From: Bradyrhizobium macuxiense
GTDB lineage: Bacteria > Pseudomonadota > Alphaproteobacteria > Rhizobiales > Xanthobacteraceae
Direction of reading: 5' to 3'
Length of the DNA: 64,000 nt
Assembly (NCBI RefSeq): GCF_007993935.1
Contig: NZ_VITY01000014.1
Location: 1-64,000 of the forward strand
Shown here in pieces: positions 55,832 to 64,000 of this stretch (position 1 is the stretch's first letter; each line of letters opens with the position of its first letter). Under the pieces are notes generated by a model. It did not search any database. It saw nothing but the letters and a program-made list of their open reading frames with translations, and had not been told where the DNA came from. A program made the position numbers and the translations under genes.

Positions 55832-57442
55832 GTGCTGGCTGTCTTCGCACGCCGCTACAATCCGCTGTCGTTGCCTAAGGCCGGGTACCAAGTCGGCCTG
55901 ACCGCGCTATTGCTGTTGGCCGGCGCGGGGTCGGTGCATGACGCGACGGCGCTGAACCAGACCCGCACTCTCTCGTTCCACCACACCCATTCCGGCGAAG
56001 ACCTCACCGTCACCTTCAAGCGCGATGGCCGCTACGATGAAGCCGCGCTGAAGCAGCTCAACCACTTCCTGCGCGACTGGCGCTCCCAGGATGAGACGGT
56101 GATGGACCGCCATCTGTTCGACATCCTCTGGGAAGTCTATCGCGACGTCGACGGCAAGCAGCCGATCCAGATCATCTCCGCCTATCGCGCCCCCGCCACC
56201 AACGCCATGCTCCGCCGCCGCTCGTCGGGCGTCGCGCGCCACAGCCAGCACATGCTGGGGCATGCGATGGATTTCTTCATTCCAGGCGTGCCGCTGGAGC
56301 AGATCCGCTACGCCGGCCTGCGCCTGCAGCGTGGCGGCGTCGGCTTCTATCCGACCTCCGGCTCGCCGTTCGTGCATCTCGACACTGGCGGCATTCGCCA
56401 CTGGCCGCGCATGACCCGCGAGCAGCTGGTCAAGGTGTTCCCCGACGGCCGCACTGTCCATGTCCCGACCGACGGCACGCCGCTGAAGGGCTATGAGCTC
56501 GCCAAGGCCGACATCGAGCGCCGCGGCAATGGCGACGATGCCGCCACCATCAGCAAGCCGACGCTGTTCGCGAAGCTGTTCGGGGCCGGCAAGTCGGGTG
56601 ACGACGAAGACGAAGGCGCGGTCAGCGTGAACGACAAGCCCGCAGCCAACACCGTGGTTGCGGCCGCAGCGCCCGCCAAATCCGCCGATCCGATTCCGCT
56701 GCCGCGCGCCAAGCCGCAATTCGCCGCCGCCATCCAGCTCGCCGCCGCCGACGCGCAGCTGGTTCCGACGCCGAAGGCCAGGCCGGCGATGCAGGTGGTG
56801 CAGACCGCCGAGAATACCGAGCCGCAATCGCCCGCCGACATCATCAATGCCCGCGGTTTCTGGGGCGACGATTCGGCGGCGCCGAAGCAAGCATCGGCCG
56901 CGCAGATCGCCGCGCTGAAGGCGCGTGAGGCGGTTGGCGGCGCCGATCCGCAAACCACCGATCCGCAGACCACGGCCAGCGCGACCGAAAACTTCAACAA
57001 GGCGCTCGCCTATGCGCCCGCCGCATCGTCACCGGTCGATCGCTCCAACATCGTCGCGGCGACCGCGCCGATCCCGCGCAATGTGCGCCCGACGCGCAAT
57101 GCGGCGGCGCCGGCTACCGAAATCAATACCGTCGTCGCAAAGGGCGCGCCCAGCCAGGGCGTGATCACCACGTCGGCGCGGATCTCGGCCGCCAAGGGCA
57201 ACGATGTCTGGATGCGCGTGGTGATGCTGGCGCCGAGCGCGAGCAATGCCATGCTGACCACGGTGCTGGGCGACACCGACATGAGCCTGATGCGGGCTCA
57301 TTTCGTGAAGCCGCAGGCCGCCGTCGCCATGACCTTCTCGGAAGATCCGATGATGGGCATGACCTGCGACCACTTCTCGGGCTCGGCGACCACTCCCCTG
57401 ACCACCCAGTCCTTCGTGCTGCGCACCGCTGCGCTGCGCTGA
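55832..57442 (+). CDS. DUF882 (YcbK-type) cell-wall protein
   Basis: This 536-residue protein starts at a GTG. An N-terminal signal or membrane segment (VGLTALLLLAGAGSVHDATA) precedes a DUF882/M15-like domain at about 45-200: ALNQTRTLSFHHTHSGEDLT, then GVARHSQHMLGHAMDFFIPG and FVHLDTGGIRHWPRM, with the metal-binding His/Asp pattern of M15 peptidases. The C-terminal 330 residues are Ala/Pro-rich and unstructured except for a last segment NDVWMRVVMLAPSASNAMLT. It probably works on peptidoglycan, like the L,D-transpeptidase gene just upstream. Confidence 0.85.
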   Translation: MLAVFARRYNPLSLPKAGYQVGLTALLLLAGAGSVHDATALNQTRTLSFHHTHSGEDLTVTFKRDGRYDEAALKQLNHFLRDWRSQDETVMDRHLFDILWEVYRDVDGKQPIQIISAYRAPATNAMLRRRSSGVARHSQHMLGHAMDFFIPGVPLEQIRYAGLRLQRGGVGFYPTSGSPFVHLDTGGIRHWPRMTREQLVKVFPDGRTVHVPTDGTPLKGYELAKADIERRGNGDDAATISKPTLFAKLFGAGKSGDDEDEGAVSVNDKPAANTVVAAAAPAKSADPIPLPRAKPQFAAAIQLAAADAQLVPTPKARPAMQVVQTAENTEPQSPADIINARGFWGDDSAAPKQASAAQIAALKAREAVGGADPQTTDPQTTASATENFNKALAYAPAASSPVDRSNIVAATAPIPRNVRPTRNAAAPATEINTVVAKGAPSQGVITTSARISAAKGNDVWMRVVMLAPSASNAMLTTVLGDTDMSLMRAHFVKPQAAVAMTFSEDPMMGMTCDHFSGSATTPLTTQSFVLRTAALR

Positions 57443-57463
57443 TTCATCCCGAAAGCCGTTTGA

Positions 57464-59227
57464 TCAAGCCGGCAGCCCTGCCTTGAGCAGCCCAGCCTCA
57501 TAGCGCGCCCGGTCGGGCTCGCGCTTGTAGTGTTGGGTTGCCAGATGGGCTGACACCGAGAAGGCCGGCTCGCGCTTCATCACCTCGGCCGCATGGGCCG
57601 TGGCCGCCACCGCGTTGCCCATCTGCGCCAGCGTCGCGGCGAGGAAGGCATGATGGGTGTGGTCGGGCCGCGTGATGCGCGAGAACGCCTCGGCGGCGTC
57701 GGCGTATTTCTCGGCGCAATAGCAGGCGCGGCCGAGATGACTCCAGAAGCGCTCCGGATGGAACGGATTGAGGCGCATCGCCCGCTTGATCCAGTCGATG
57801 CCTTCCTCCGGCCGTCCGAGCCAGGTCAGGAGTTCGCCCTGCTGCACGACGACGAGGTCGTAGTTCGGATTGAGCGCGAGCGCGCGCTCCTGGTGGAAGG
57901 CTGCCTTGTCGTGATCGTCGCGGTTGAGGTTCAGCGCGGCGAGGATCCGGTGCACGTCGCTGTCATTGTCGTCGAGCTTGAGCGCAATCTCGAGCTCGGC
58001 TGCCACCTGCGCAAAAGTCGCGTCGCGGTCGTCGCACCAGTTGTAGACCCAGGTCTGGCCGAGCACGCAGGCGCGCCAGGCGTGCGCATGGGCGTAGTTG
58101 GGATCGAGCACGATGGCCCGCTCGAGCAGGCGCTGCGCTTCCGCATTGTCGTCCCGCGCCGAGCGATGATGCAGCACCTTGGCGGCCAGCACGCACTCAT
58201 AGGCGGCCATGTTGTCGGTCGGCTTGCGCTTGACGCGGTCGTGAGCTGCGGCCTCGACGCGTCCCGGCAGGGTCGATACGATCGCGCGCGTCATCTCGTC
58301 CTGGATGGCGAAGATGTCGGCGAGCTCGCGGTCGTAGCGTTCGGCCCAGACGTGGCGGTCGGCCTCGGCGTCGATCAGCTGCACCGTGACGCGGATCCGC
58401 CCGCCGGCCTTCCGCACGCTGCCCTCCAGCACATAGTCGACCGCGAACTCCTTCGCGACGTCCTGCACCTTCACGGCCTTGCCCTTGTACACGAAGGTCG
58501 AGTTGCGCGAGATCACCAGCAAATCGTGGAAGCGCGACAGCTCGGTAATGATGTCCTCGGTGAGCCCGTCGGCGAAGAATTCCTGCTCGGGATCGCCGCT
58601 CATGTTGACCAGCGGCAGCACGGCGATGGAGGGTTTCTTGGCGACGACAGGACGGGCCACAGCACTGGGCTGCTCGGCCGCGGATTTCGCGCCCGCTTCG
58701 AAATGGACGCGGAAAACCCGGATCGGACGCGCGATGTTCTTGACGGTCTGGTCGCCGAGATCCTCGAAGCTGAGATCTTCCAGGCGATCGCCGACCTGGT
58801 CGCGGACCGCGCCGGAAATGCAGATGCCGCCAGGCTCGGCCAGCGTCTCCAGGCGGGACGCGACATTGACGCCGTCGCCGAAGATGTCGGCGCCGTCGAC
58901 GATCACATCGCCGAGATTGATGCCGATGCGAAACTGCATCCACCGCGCCGGCGCGACGTCGGTGTTGCGCTTGGCCATCCGGCTCTGGACCTCGGCCGCG
59001 CACAGCACGGCATCGACGACGCTGTGGAATTCGACCAGCATGCCGTCGCCGGTGGTCTTGATGATGCGGCCGCGATTCTTGGCGATGGCCGGATCGATCA
59101 GCTCGATTCGATGGGTCTTGAGGCGCGCAAGGGTGCCCGTCTCGTCAGCCTCCATCAGGCGGCTAAAGCCGACCATGTCGGCGGCGAGGACCGCTGCGAG
59201 CCTGCGCTCTGGTCCTGGCACGTCCAT
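57464..59227 (-). CDS. Class III adenylate/guanylate cyclase with TPR
   Basis: This is a 587-residue protein. Residues 1-180 form a class III cyclase domain (AAVLAADMVGFSRLMEADET with metal Asp; KTTGDGMLVEFHSVVDAVLC; DIFGDGVNVASRLETLAEPG with the second Asp). Residues 205-330 form a TolB-like domain (PSIAVLPLVNMSGDPEQEFF, ADGLTEDIITELSRFHDLLV). TPR-like repeats fill the remainder (ALALNPNYDLVVVQQGELLT). Such proteins are numerous in Rhizobiales and make cAMP in response to unknown signals. The ATG at 59227 gives the usual beginning. Confidence 0.9.
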   Translation of the reverse strand: MDVPGPERRLAAVLAADMVGFSRLMEADETGTLARLKTHRIELIDPAIAKNRGRIIKTTGDGMLVEFHSVVDAVLCAAEVQSRMAKRNTDVAPARWMQFRIGINLGDVIVDGADIFGDGVNVASRLETLAEPGGICISGAVRDQVGDRLEDLSFEDLGDQTVKNIARPIRVFRVHFEAGAKSAAEQPSAVARPVVAKKPSIAVLPLVNMSGDPEQEFFADGLTEDIITELSRFHDLLVISRNSTFVYKGKAVKVQDVAKEFAVDYVLEGSVRKAGGRIRVTVQLIDAEADRHVWAERYDRELADIFAIQDEMTRAIVSTLPGRVEAAAHDRVKRKPTDNMAAYECVLAAKVLHHRSARDDNAEAQRLLERAIVLDPNYAHAHAWRACVLGQTWVYNWCDDRDATFAQVAAELEIALKLDDNDSDVHRILAALNLNRDDHDKAAFHQERALALNPNYDLVVVQQGELLTWLGRPEEGIDWIKRAMRLNPFHPERFWSHLGRACYCAEKYADAAEAFSRITRPDHTHHAFLAATLAQMGNAVAATAHAAEVMKREPAFSVSAHLATQHYKREPDRARYEAGLLKAGLPA

Positions 59228-59369
59228 CTGAACGATCTGCCCGGTTACCTCACCGCCAAGTCTAGCAAATCCCGGGATGTCACCCAAGCCTCGACCGAGG
59301 CGCGGCAGGAGCCATCGGGAGTACCCTCGGCGGACGGCCTGACGGCGTCAGGCCAGCCCGCCGGCCGCC

Positions 59370-59642
59370 TCACAGCATGCCGAGCGCCTGCATATAGGTC
59401 TCCAGGATGGTCTCCTGCTCCTGGCGCTCATTGGCATCCTGCTTGCGCAGACGCACGATGGTGCGCAGCGCCTTGACGTCGAAGCCGTTGCCCTTCGCCT
59501 CGGCATAGACGTCGCGGATATCGTCCGAGATCGTCTTCTTCTCTTCTTCCAGCCGCTCGATACGCTCGATGATCGACCTGAGCTGGTCCTTGGCAAATCG
59601 CGTTGCGGGCTCGTCCTGAACGGCGGCAGACGTGGTGGCCAT
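59370..59642 (-). CDS. gapR: GapR-type nucleoid protein (DUF2312)
   Basis: This 90-residue protein matches GapR well: RFAKDQLRSIIERIERLEEE, EAKGNGFDVKALRTIVRLRK and the end ILETYMQALGML. GapR is a nucleoid-associated protein that binds overtwisted DNA ahead of replication and transcription and is essential for growth control in Caulobacter. AGGAG lies eight bases upstream of the ATG at 59642. It follows the cyclase gene in the same direction but is probably separately expressed. Confidence 0.9.
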   Translation of the reverse strand: MATTSAAVQDEPATRFAKDQLRSIIERIERLEEEKKTISDDIRDVYAEAKGNGFDVKALRTIVRLRKQDANERQEQETILETYMQALGML

Positions 59643-59800
59643 CGCGTACTCCTGAAATGGCAATGAAATGTCGCGCGAATACGCGCCACGCGCACCGCTT
59701 GTTGCGGGCGACCCTCGATTTTGGAGCTCGTTCCGTCAAGGAAACATCGCGCTCATCCACAGCGCGCCCACAGGAGATGCTGGTGTTCCACGCATAAACG

Positions 59801-59880
59801 TCATTCCGGGGCGATGCGGCAGCACCAGACCCGGAATCTCGAGATTCCGGGTCTGGTGCTAGCGCACCATCCCGGAATGA
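59801..59880. repeat. Repeat with a perfect 40-bp palindrome
   Basis: From 59821 to 59860 the sequence equals its own reverse complement (AGCACCAGACCCGGAATCTC and its mirror). It is flanked by CGTCATTCCGGGGCG and CATCCCGGAATGAC, so the whole unit is an inverted repeat. The type is common between Bradyrhizobium genes. Confidence 0.85.
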
Positions 59881-59890
59881 CACCATCGGC

Positions 59891-60193
59891 TTAATGCCCG
59901 CTTTGGGCCTTCTTCATCGCCGCGAGCTGCTCCGGCGTCGCGCTGCCCTGGTGCTTCGCCTTCCACTCCTCATAGGGCATGCCGTAGACCGCCTCACGGC
60001 TCTCGTCCTTGCTCACCGCTAGGCCCTTGGCGTCGGCCTCTTCCTTCATCCAGTTGGACAGGCAGTTGCGGCAGAAGCCGGCAAGGTTCATCAGGTCGAT
60101 GTTCTGCACATCGGTCCGGTTGCGGAGATGGCTGACGAGGCGCCGAAACACCGCAGCCTCAAGTTCCGTTCTGGTTTTGTCGTCAATGCTCAT
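59891..60193 (-). CDS. DUF1244 protein
   Basis: This 100-residue protein carries the DUF1244 signature, with a conserved AGFCRNCLSNWMKEEADAKG stretch near residue 40 and AVYGMPYEEWKAKHQ near 70. The FCRNC Cys pair might hold a metal or a redox centre. The function is not known. It is divergent from the DUF1036-pyk pair. Confidence 0.88.
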   Translation of the reverse strand: MSIDDKTRTELEAAVFRRLVSHLRNRTDVQNIDLMNLAGFCRNCLSNWMKEEADAKGLAVSKDESREAVYGMPYEEWKAKHQGSATPEQLAAMKKAQSGH

Positions 60194-60391
60194 GATCGTG
60201 ATCCCGGTGTGAGGCGCTCACCATATTGATATCAGGTGGGAATTGTCACAGATTTTGCCATATCGACGCGCAATACGGACCTGTCCGGCCAACACTTGCC
60301 ACGGTCCCACAGCGCGGGGGACGGGCGCCCGCCCGTTGACAGTGCCTGCCGGGCACGCGAAATCGTCAATGGTTTGATATAGCTTCGCCGC

Positions 60392-61006
60392 ATGAGCCCA
60401 ACAGATTCTCTCGCCTCAGCTCCTCCCCGCACCATCCGCCTGATCGTGGCCGGCCTCCTGCCGGTGCTGGCGGTTGTCGCGGCCTGCCTGTGGACGAGCC
60501 CGGCGGCCGCCGATTTCAGGCTCTGCAACAACACCTCGAGCCGCGTCGGCATCGCGCTCGGCTACAAGGACGCCGAAGGCTGGACCACCGAAGGCTGGTG
60601 GAATGTGTCGTCGCGCACCTGCGAGACCTTGCTCCGCGGCAATCTTGTGGCGCGCTACTACTACATCTACGCTCTCGACTACGATCGCGGCGGCGAATGG
60701 TCCGGCCAGGCCTTCATGTGCTCGCGCGACAAGGAATTCACCATCAAGGGCACCGAGAATTGTCTGGCGCGCGGCTTTGACCGCACCGGCTTCTTCGAGG
60801 TCGACACCGGCGAGCAGCGTGCATGGACCGTCCAGCTGACCGAAGCCAACGAACAACAGCCGCAGAAAGTACCGGGAATGCCGGGCGGCGTAGCCCCAGG
60901 AAGCCCCGGGGCGATGCCGGGCCTGCCAAATCCGCCGCCGGGCGCAACGCCGCCGGGCGCGCCGGGTCTGCCGCCAGCCGCAACGCCGCCCGGAAACAAA
61001 CAATGA
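60392..61006 (+). CDS. DUF1036 secreted protein
   Basis: This 204-residue protein has an N-terminal signal or anchor (LIVAGLLPVLAVVAACLWTS). A DUF1036 domain follows at about 40-150 with FRLCNNTSSRVGIALGYKDA, GWTTEGWWNVSSRTCETLLR and a FDRTGFFEVDTGEQRAW ending; paired Cys suggest a periplasmic disulfide. The tail is Pro/Gly/Ala-rich. It overlaps pyk by four bases (ATGA), a coupling found in many Rhizobiales. The link to pyruvate kinase is unexplained. Confidence 0.88.
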   Translation: MSPTDSLASAPPRTIRLIVAGLLPVLAVVAACLWTSPAAADFRLCNNTSSRVGIALGYKDAEGWTTEGWWNVSSRTCETLLRGNLVARYYYIYALDYDRGGEWSGQAFMCSRDKEFTIKGTENCLARGFDRTGFFEVDTGEQRAWTVQLTEANEQQPQKVPGMPGGVAPGSPGAMPGLPNPPPGATPPGAPGLPPAATPPGNKQ

Positions 61007-62439
61007 GACGACTGCGTCGAATCAAGATCCTCGCAACGCTCGGCCCGGCCTCCTCAGACAGCGCGATGATCCGCAAGCTGTTCGAAGCTGGCGCCGACGT
61101 CTTCCGCATCAACATGAGCCATACCCCGCATGACAAGATGCGGGAGCTGGTCAAGACCATCCGCAATGTCGAATCGAGCTACGGCCGGCCGATCGGCATC
61201 CTGGTCGACCTGCAAGGGCCGAAGCTGCGGCTCGGCTCGTTCGCCGAAGGATCGACCCAGCTCAAGAACGGCCAGAGCTTCATCCTGGATTCCGACAAGA
61301 CCCCCGGCGACAACAGCCGCGTCCAGCTTCCGCATCCGGAAATCCTCGCCGCGCTCCGGCCCGGCCACGCGCTGCTGCTCGACGACGGCAAGGTGCGGCT
61401 GATCGCCGAGGAAACCTCGTCCGAACGCGCGGTCACGCGTGTCGTGATCGGCGGCAAGATGTCGGATCGCAAGGGCGTCAGCCTGCCCGACACCGATCTG
61501 CCGGTGTCTGCGATGACGCCGAAGGATCGCGCCGACCTGGAAGCCGCGCTGCCGGAAGGCATCGACTGGGTTGCGCTGTCGTTCGTGCAGCGGGCCGAGG
61601 ACGTGATCGAGGCCAAGAAAATGATCCGCGGCCGCGCCGCCGTGATGGCCAAGATCGAGAAGCCGCAGGCGATCGACCGCCTCGCCGACATCATCGATGC
61701 GGCGGACGCGCTGATGGTGGCGCGCGGCGATCTCGGCGTCGAGCTGCCGCTGGAGCGGGTACCGAGCCTGCAGAAGCAGATGATCCGGATGGCGCGGCGC
61801 GCCGGCAGGCCGGTGGTGGTCGCGACCCAGATGCTGGAGTCGATGATCCAGGCGCCGGTGCCGACCCGCGCCGAAGTCTCCGACGTCGCCACCGCGGTCT
61901 ACGAAGGCGCCGACGCCATCATGCTGTCGGCGGAATCCGCCGCCGGCAAATTCCCGGTCGAGGCGGTCTCGACCATGAATCGCATCGGCGAGGAGGTGGA
62001 GCGCGATCCGACCTATCGCAACGTGATCAATGCGCAGCGCGTCGATCCCGAGGCGACGGTGGGCGACGCCATTGCCGACGCCGCGCGGCAGATCGCCGAG
62101 ACGCTCGATCTGTCGGCGATCATCTGCTGGACGTCATCGGGCTCGACCGGCATCCGCGTGGCGCGCGAGCGGCCCAAGGTGCCGGTGGTCGCGATCACGC
62201 CGAATCTCGCCACAGGCCGCAAGCTGTCGGTGGTGTGGGGCGTGCATTGCGTGGTCGCCGAGGATGCGCACGATCTCGACGACATGGTCGACCGCGCCGG
62301 CTCGATTGCATTCCGCGACGGTTTTGCCAAGGCCGGCCAGCGCGTCATCATCGTCGCCGGCGTGCCGCTGCGCGCGCCCGGCACCACCAACATGCTGCGC
62401 ATCGCCTCGGTCGGACCGAAGGGCGACGCGCAGCTCTAA
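61003..62439 (+). CDS. pyk: Pyruvate kinase
   Basis: This 478-residue enzyme begins MRRLRRIKILATLGPASSDS. It has the active-site signature IDRLADIIDAADALMVARGD followed by LGVELPLERVPSLQKQMI, plus KIEKPQAI, and the C-terminal regulatory region. It converts phosphoenolpyruvate and ADP to pyruvate and ATP. The ATG at 61003 overlaps the DUF1036 stop, which fixes the start. Confidence 0.95.
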   Translation: MRRLRRIKILATLGPASSDSAMIRKLFEAGADVFRINMSHTPHDKMRELVKTIRNVESSYGRPIGILVDLQGPKLRLGSFAEGSTQLKNGQSFILDSDKTPGDNSRVQLPHPEILAALRPGHALLLDDGKVRLIAEETSSERAVTRVVIGGKMSDRKGVSLPDTDLPVSAMTPKDRADLEAALPEGIDWVALSFVQRAEDVIEAKKMIRGRAAVMAKIEKPQAIDRLADIIDAADALMVARGDLGVELPLERVPSLQKQMIRMARRAGRPVVVATQMLESMIQAPVPTRAEVSDVATAVYEGADAIMLSAESAAGKFPVEAVSTMNRIGEEVERDPTYRNVINAQRVDPEATVGDAIADAARQIAETLDLSAIICWTSSGSTGIRVARERPKVPVVAITPNLATGRKLSVVWGVHCVVAEDAHDLDDMVDRAGSIAFRDGFAKAGQRVIIVAGVPLRAPGTTNMLRIASVGPKGDAQL

Positions 62440-62455
62440 CCGGGCCGGGCCGCGC

Positions 62456-62479
62456 CGGGCCACTCATCAGCGTGGCCCG
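62456..62479. terminator. Hairpin between pyk and OsmC genes
   Basis: An 8-base stem CGGGCCAC/GTGGCCCG with an 8-base loop lies between the convergent genes. It has no T run, so terminator function is uncertain. Confidence 0.35.
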
Positions 62480-62497
62480 ATACTGCACTCCAGACCG

Positions 62498-62926
62498 TCA
62501 GCCCTGCAGCGACGCGTCCAGCGTGATCTTGGTGTTCAGCAGCTTCGAGATCGGACATCCGGCCTTGGCCTTGCCCGCCAATTCCTGGAACACCGCGTTA
62601 TCGGCACCCGGGATCTTCGCCGACAGCGTCAGGTGCACGGCGGTGATGGCGAAACCGTCAGCGACCTTCTCCAACGTCACGTCGGCCTTGGTCTCCATGT
62701 GCTCGGCGCTGAGCTTGGCTTCGCCGAGGATCAGCGACAGCGCCATCGTGAAGCAGGCGGCATGCGCCGCGCCGATCAGCTCTTCGGGGTTCGAACCGGG
62801 CTTGCCCTCGAAGCGGCTGGCGAAGCCATAGGGGTAATCGGCGAGCGCGCCGCTCTTGGTCGAGATCGCGCCCTTGCCGTCCTTGATGCCGCCCTGCCAT
62901 TTGGCCGAACCGTGGGTCGTCGTCAT
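62498..62926 (-). CDS. OsmC family peroxidase
   Basis: This 142-residue OsmC protein has both active Cys in the usual places: AAHAACFTMALSLILGEAK and KAKAGCPISKLLNTKITLD. It begins MTTTHGSAKWQGGIKDGKGA. OsmC/Ohr-type enzymes reduce organic hydroperoxides with these thiols. The start at 62926 has AGGGAG nine bases upstream. It converges with pyk. Confidence 0.92.
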   Translation of the reverse strand: MTTTHGSAKWQGGIKDGKGAISTKSGALADYPYGFASRFEGKPGSNPEELIGAAHAACFTMALSLILGEAKLSAEHMETKADVTLEKVADGFAITAVHLTLSAKIPGADNAVFQELAGKAKAGCPISKLLNTKITLDASLQG

Positions 62927-63005
62927 GCGTTGCTCCCTGAGGTTGGTTGAACCCAGCCACAAGCCTACAACGCCAATGCGACGGAAGTGTTCGACGCGCG
63001 ACCTC

Positions 63006-63100
63006 AGAGCGTTTTCGAGCGAAGTGGACGCCGGTTCGCGTGAAGAAAACGCGCCAAAATAGAAGTTGAGAGCTTCGGTTCGATCAGACCCGAAGCTCTA
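63006..63100. repeat. Dispersed repeat (AGAGCGTTTTCGAGCG...AGCTCTAG)
   Basis: The left part is the inverse of the repeat at 40081-40145 (AGAGCGTTTTCGAGCGAAGT, then GGACGCCGGTTCGCGTGAAG). The right part is a TTCGG/CCGAA palindrome ending GAAGCTCTAG. The last TAG serves as the stop codon of the TetR gene (63098-63100, minus strand). Confidence 0.8.
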
Positions 63101-63772
63101 GGCGCCGACCAGCGCCTTCGCCGGGGTCGTCGCCTGCACCACAAGACCGCGGGCGCGCGCATCCATCACGCCGACCGCGCGCAGCGCGAGCAGCGTCACG
63201 GTCTGCACCGCATCGCGCAGCTTGATCGGATCGTCGAGATTGCTCGGTGCCAGCGGGCCGACCAGCGCCTCGTGCAAGGCGCCGAGCAAGGCGGTGGCGG
63301 CGAGCGCCGTATCCTGCGCCGGCAGATGGCCGGCGCGCACGGCCGCATCGATGCGCATGGCGAGCTCGCCGGAAATATCGCGGCGGCTGGCGAGGCGCGA
63401 GGCGGTGACGTCGACATCGACCGGCTCGGCCAGGATGCCCCAGGCCAGCTTGCGCTGCGACAGCACGTGGACCGCGATCGTGGTCACCGCGGCGGCCAGC
63501 GCCGATGACGGCCCTGGCGCTGCATCGGCGGCGCGCCGGATCGCGGACAGCTCGTCGCGCGAGACTTCCGTGATCAATTCCGAGATCAGCTCGGCCTTGG
63601 ACGGGAAGTAGCGGTAGACGGTGCCGGCTGCGACATTGGCCCGCACCGCGACCGGCGCGATCTGGACCGCCGCCATGCCGCCCGCAGCCGCCGCATCCCG
63701 CGCAGCCGACAGGATGGCGCTGCGCCGGGCAGCGAGCCGTTTCACGACCTGATGTGTTCGCCGGTAGACCAT
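63098..63772 (-). CDS. TetR family regulator
   Basis: This 224-residue repressor has an N-terminal TetR DNA-binding domain (RRSAILSAARDAAAAGGMAA, the helix-turn-helix VRANVAAGTVYRYFPSKAEL) and a ligand domain. The start at 63772 gives MVYRRTHQVVKRLAA with few bases of ribosome binding signal. It is upstream of the OsmC gene on the same strand, but a repeat separates them and the regulated genes are not clear. Its stop codon is shared with a repeat element. Confidence 0.88.
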   Translation of the reverse strand: MVYRRTHQVVKRLAARRSAILSAARDAAAAGGMAAVQIAPVAVRANVAAGTVYRYFPSKAELISELITEVSRDELSAIRRAADAAPGPSSALAAAVTTIAVHVLSQRKLAWGILAEPVDVDVTASRLASRRDISGELAMRIDAAVRAGHLPAQDTALAATALLGALHEALVGPLAPSNLDDPIKLRDAVQTVTLLALRAVGVMDARARGLVVQATTPAKALVGA

Positions 63773-64000
63773 GGCGTTCCGTCCCCCCACCGCATGCCCA
63801 GGCCGGCGCCCACCGGCAGAACACACGCGTCTTCAATGTTTTGAACGATTGATCCCGCAATCGCCTGAAGAAGTGAACAACTATTCAGAGGGGATGACAA
63901 GCTGGAATTGTAAAGATCTTGCGACGGCTGCACGCCACCTCGGATTGAGCCGGCGGCCGCTCCGGCCTTCGGGTGCCCCGGGCCGCCCCGATTCAGCGAC
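63773..64000. other. Region upstream of TetR gene
   Basis: No gene is seen in the last 228 bases. It should contain the TetR promoter. GC dips around 63840-63910, compatible with a promoter. Confidence 0.4.

Overview
The window looks like a chromosome segment of a Bradyrhizobium-type alphaproteobacterium (Rhizobiales). The evidence is high GC, two phasin genes, a tRNA-His without the usual extra 5' G, GapR (DUF2312), DUF465 proteins, the PntAA/PntAB/PntB transhydrogenase next to a tiny aa3 oxidase subunit IV, a DUF1036-pyk pair, and several families of palindromic intergenic repeats of the kind that litter these genomes. No database search was possible, so the genus is an inference.

Layout. 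1-4.4 kb is an accessory island that ends at the 3' end of tRNA-His. It holds an IS630-family element with a doubly frameshifted transposase, a TIR-domain protein, a YjzC-like small protein, a DUF4258 toxin with an HTH antitoxin, and a broken tenA fragment. The same 19-bp palindrome overlaps a sigma70-like promoter in front of the toxin-antitoxin pair and in front of the yjzC-TIR pair. The yjzC-TIR transcript would carry a long leader with mutually exclusive hairpins, one of which buries the ribosome binding site. This is the most interesting part of the window.

4.6-18.8 kb: two phasins with PhaR-like boxes, a very large PAS histidine kinase of PdhS type with altered ATP-binding glycine boxes, a vWA protein, a tautomerase-like protein with an AraC/GlxA regulator, a GNAT enzyme, the ScoA/ScoB CoA transferase and an AsmA protein. 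19-25.4 kb: a sugar ABC transporter without an ATPase gene faces a polyamine-type ABC transporter without a binding-protein gene. 25.8-26.9 kb: an unknown two-gene unit of lower GC. 27-36 kb: a TPR protein, a diverged GlpD, an ABC-F ATPase, a PAS-GGDEF-EAL protein and an L-2-hydroxyglutarate oxidase-like flavoprotein. 36-38 kb: four small conserved proteins and a GGDEF protein.

38.4-49.2 kb is mostly housekeeping: purE-purK, aqpZ, rpsU, a TPR lipoprotein, a cation/proton antiporter, an alpha/beta hydrolase, the pnt operon with small genes at both ends. 49.4-64 kb: PepF peptidase, a sigma54 response regulator, an L,D-transpeptidase and a DUF882 protein (cell wall), a class III cyclase-TPR protein, gapR, DUF1244, DUF1036-pyk, an OsmC protein and a TetR regulator. 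Carbon storage (phasins, ScoAB), central metabolism (pyk, pnt, glpD), envelope maintenance and cell-cycle signalling are the main themes outside the island.
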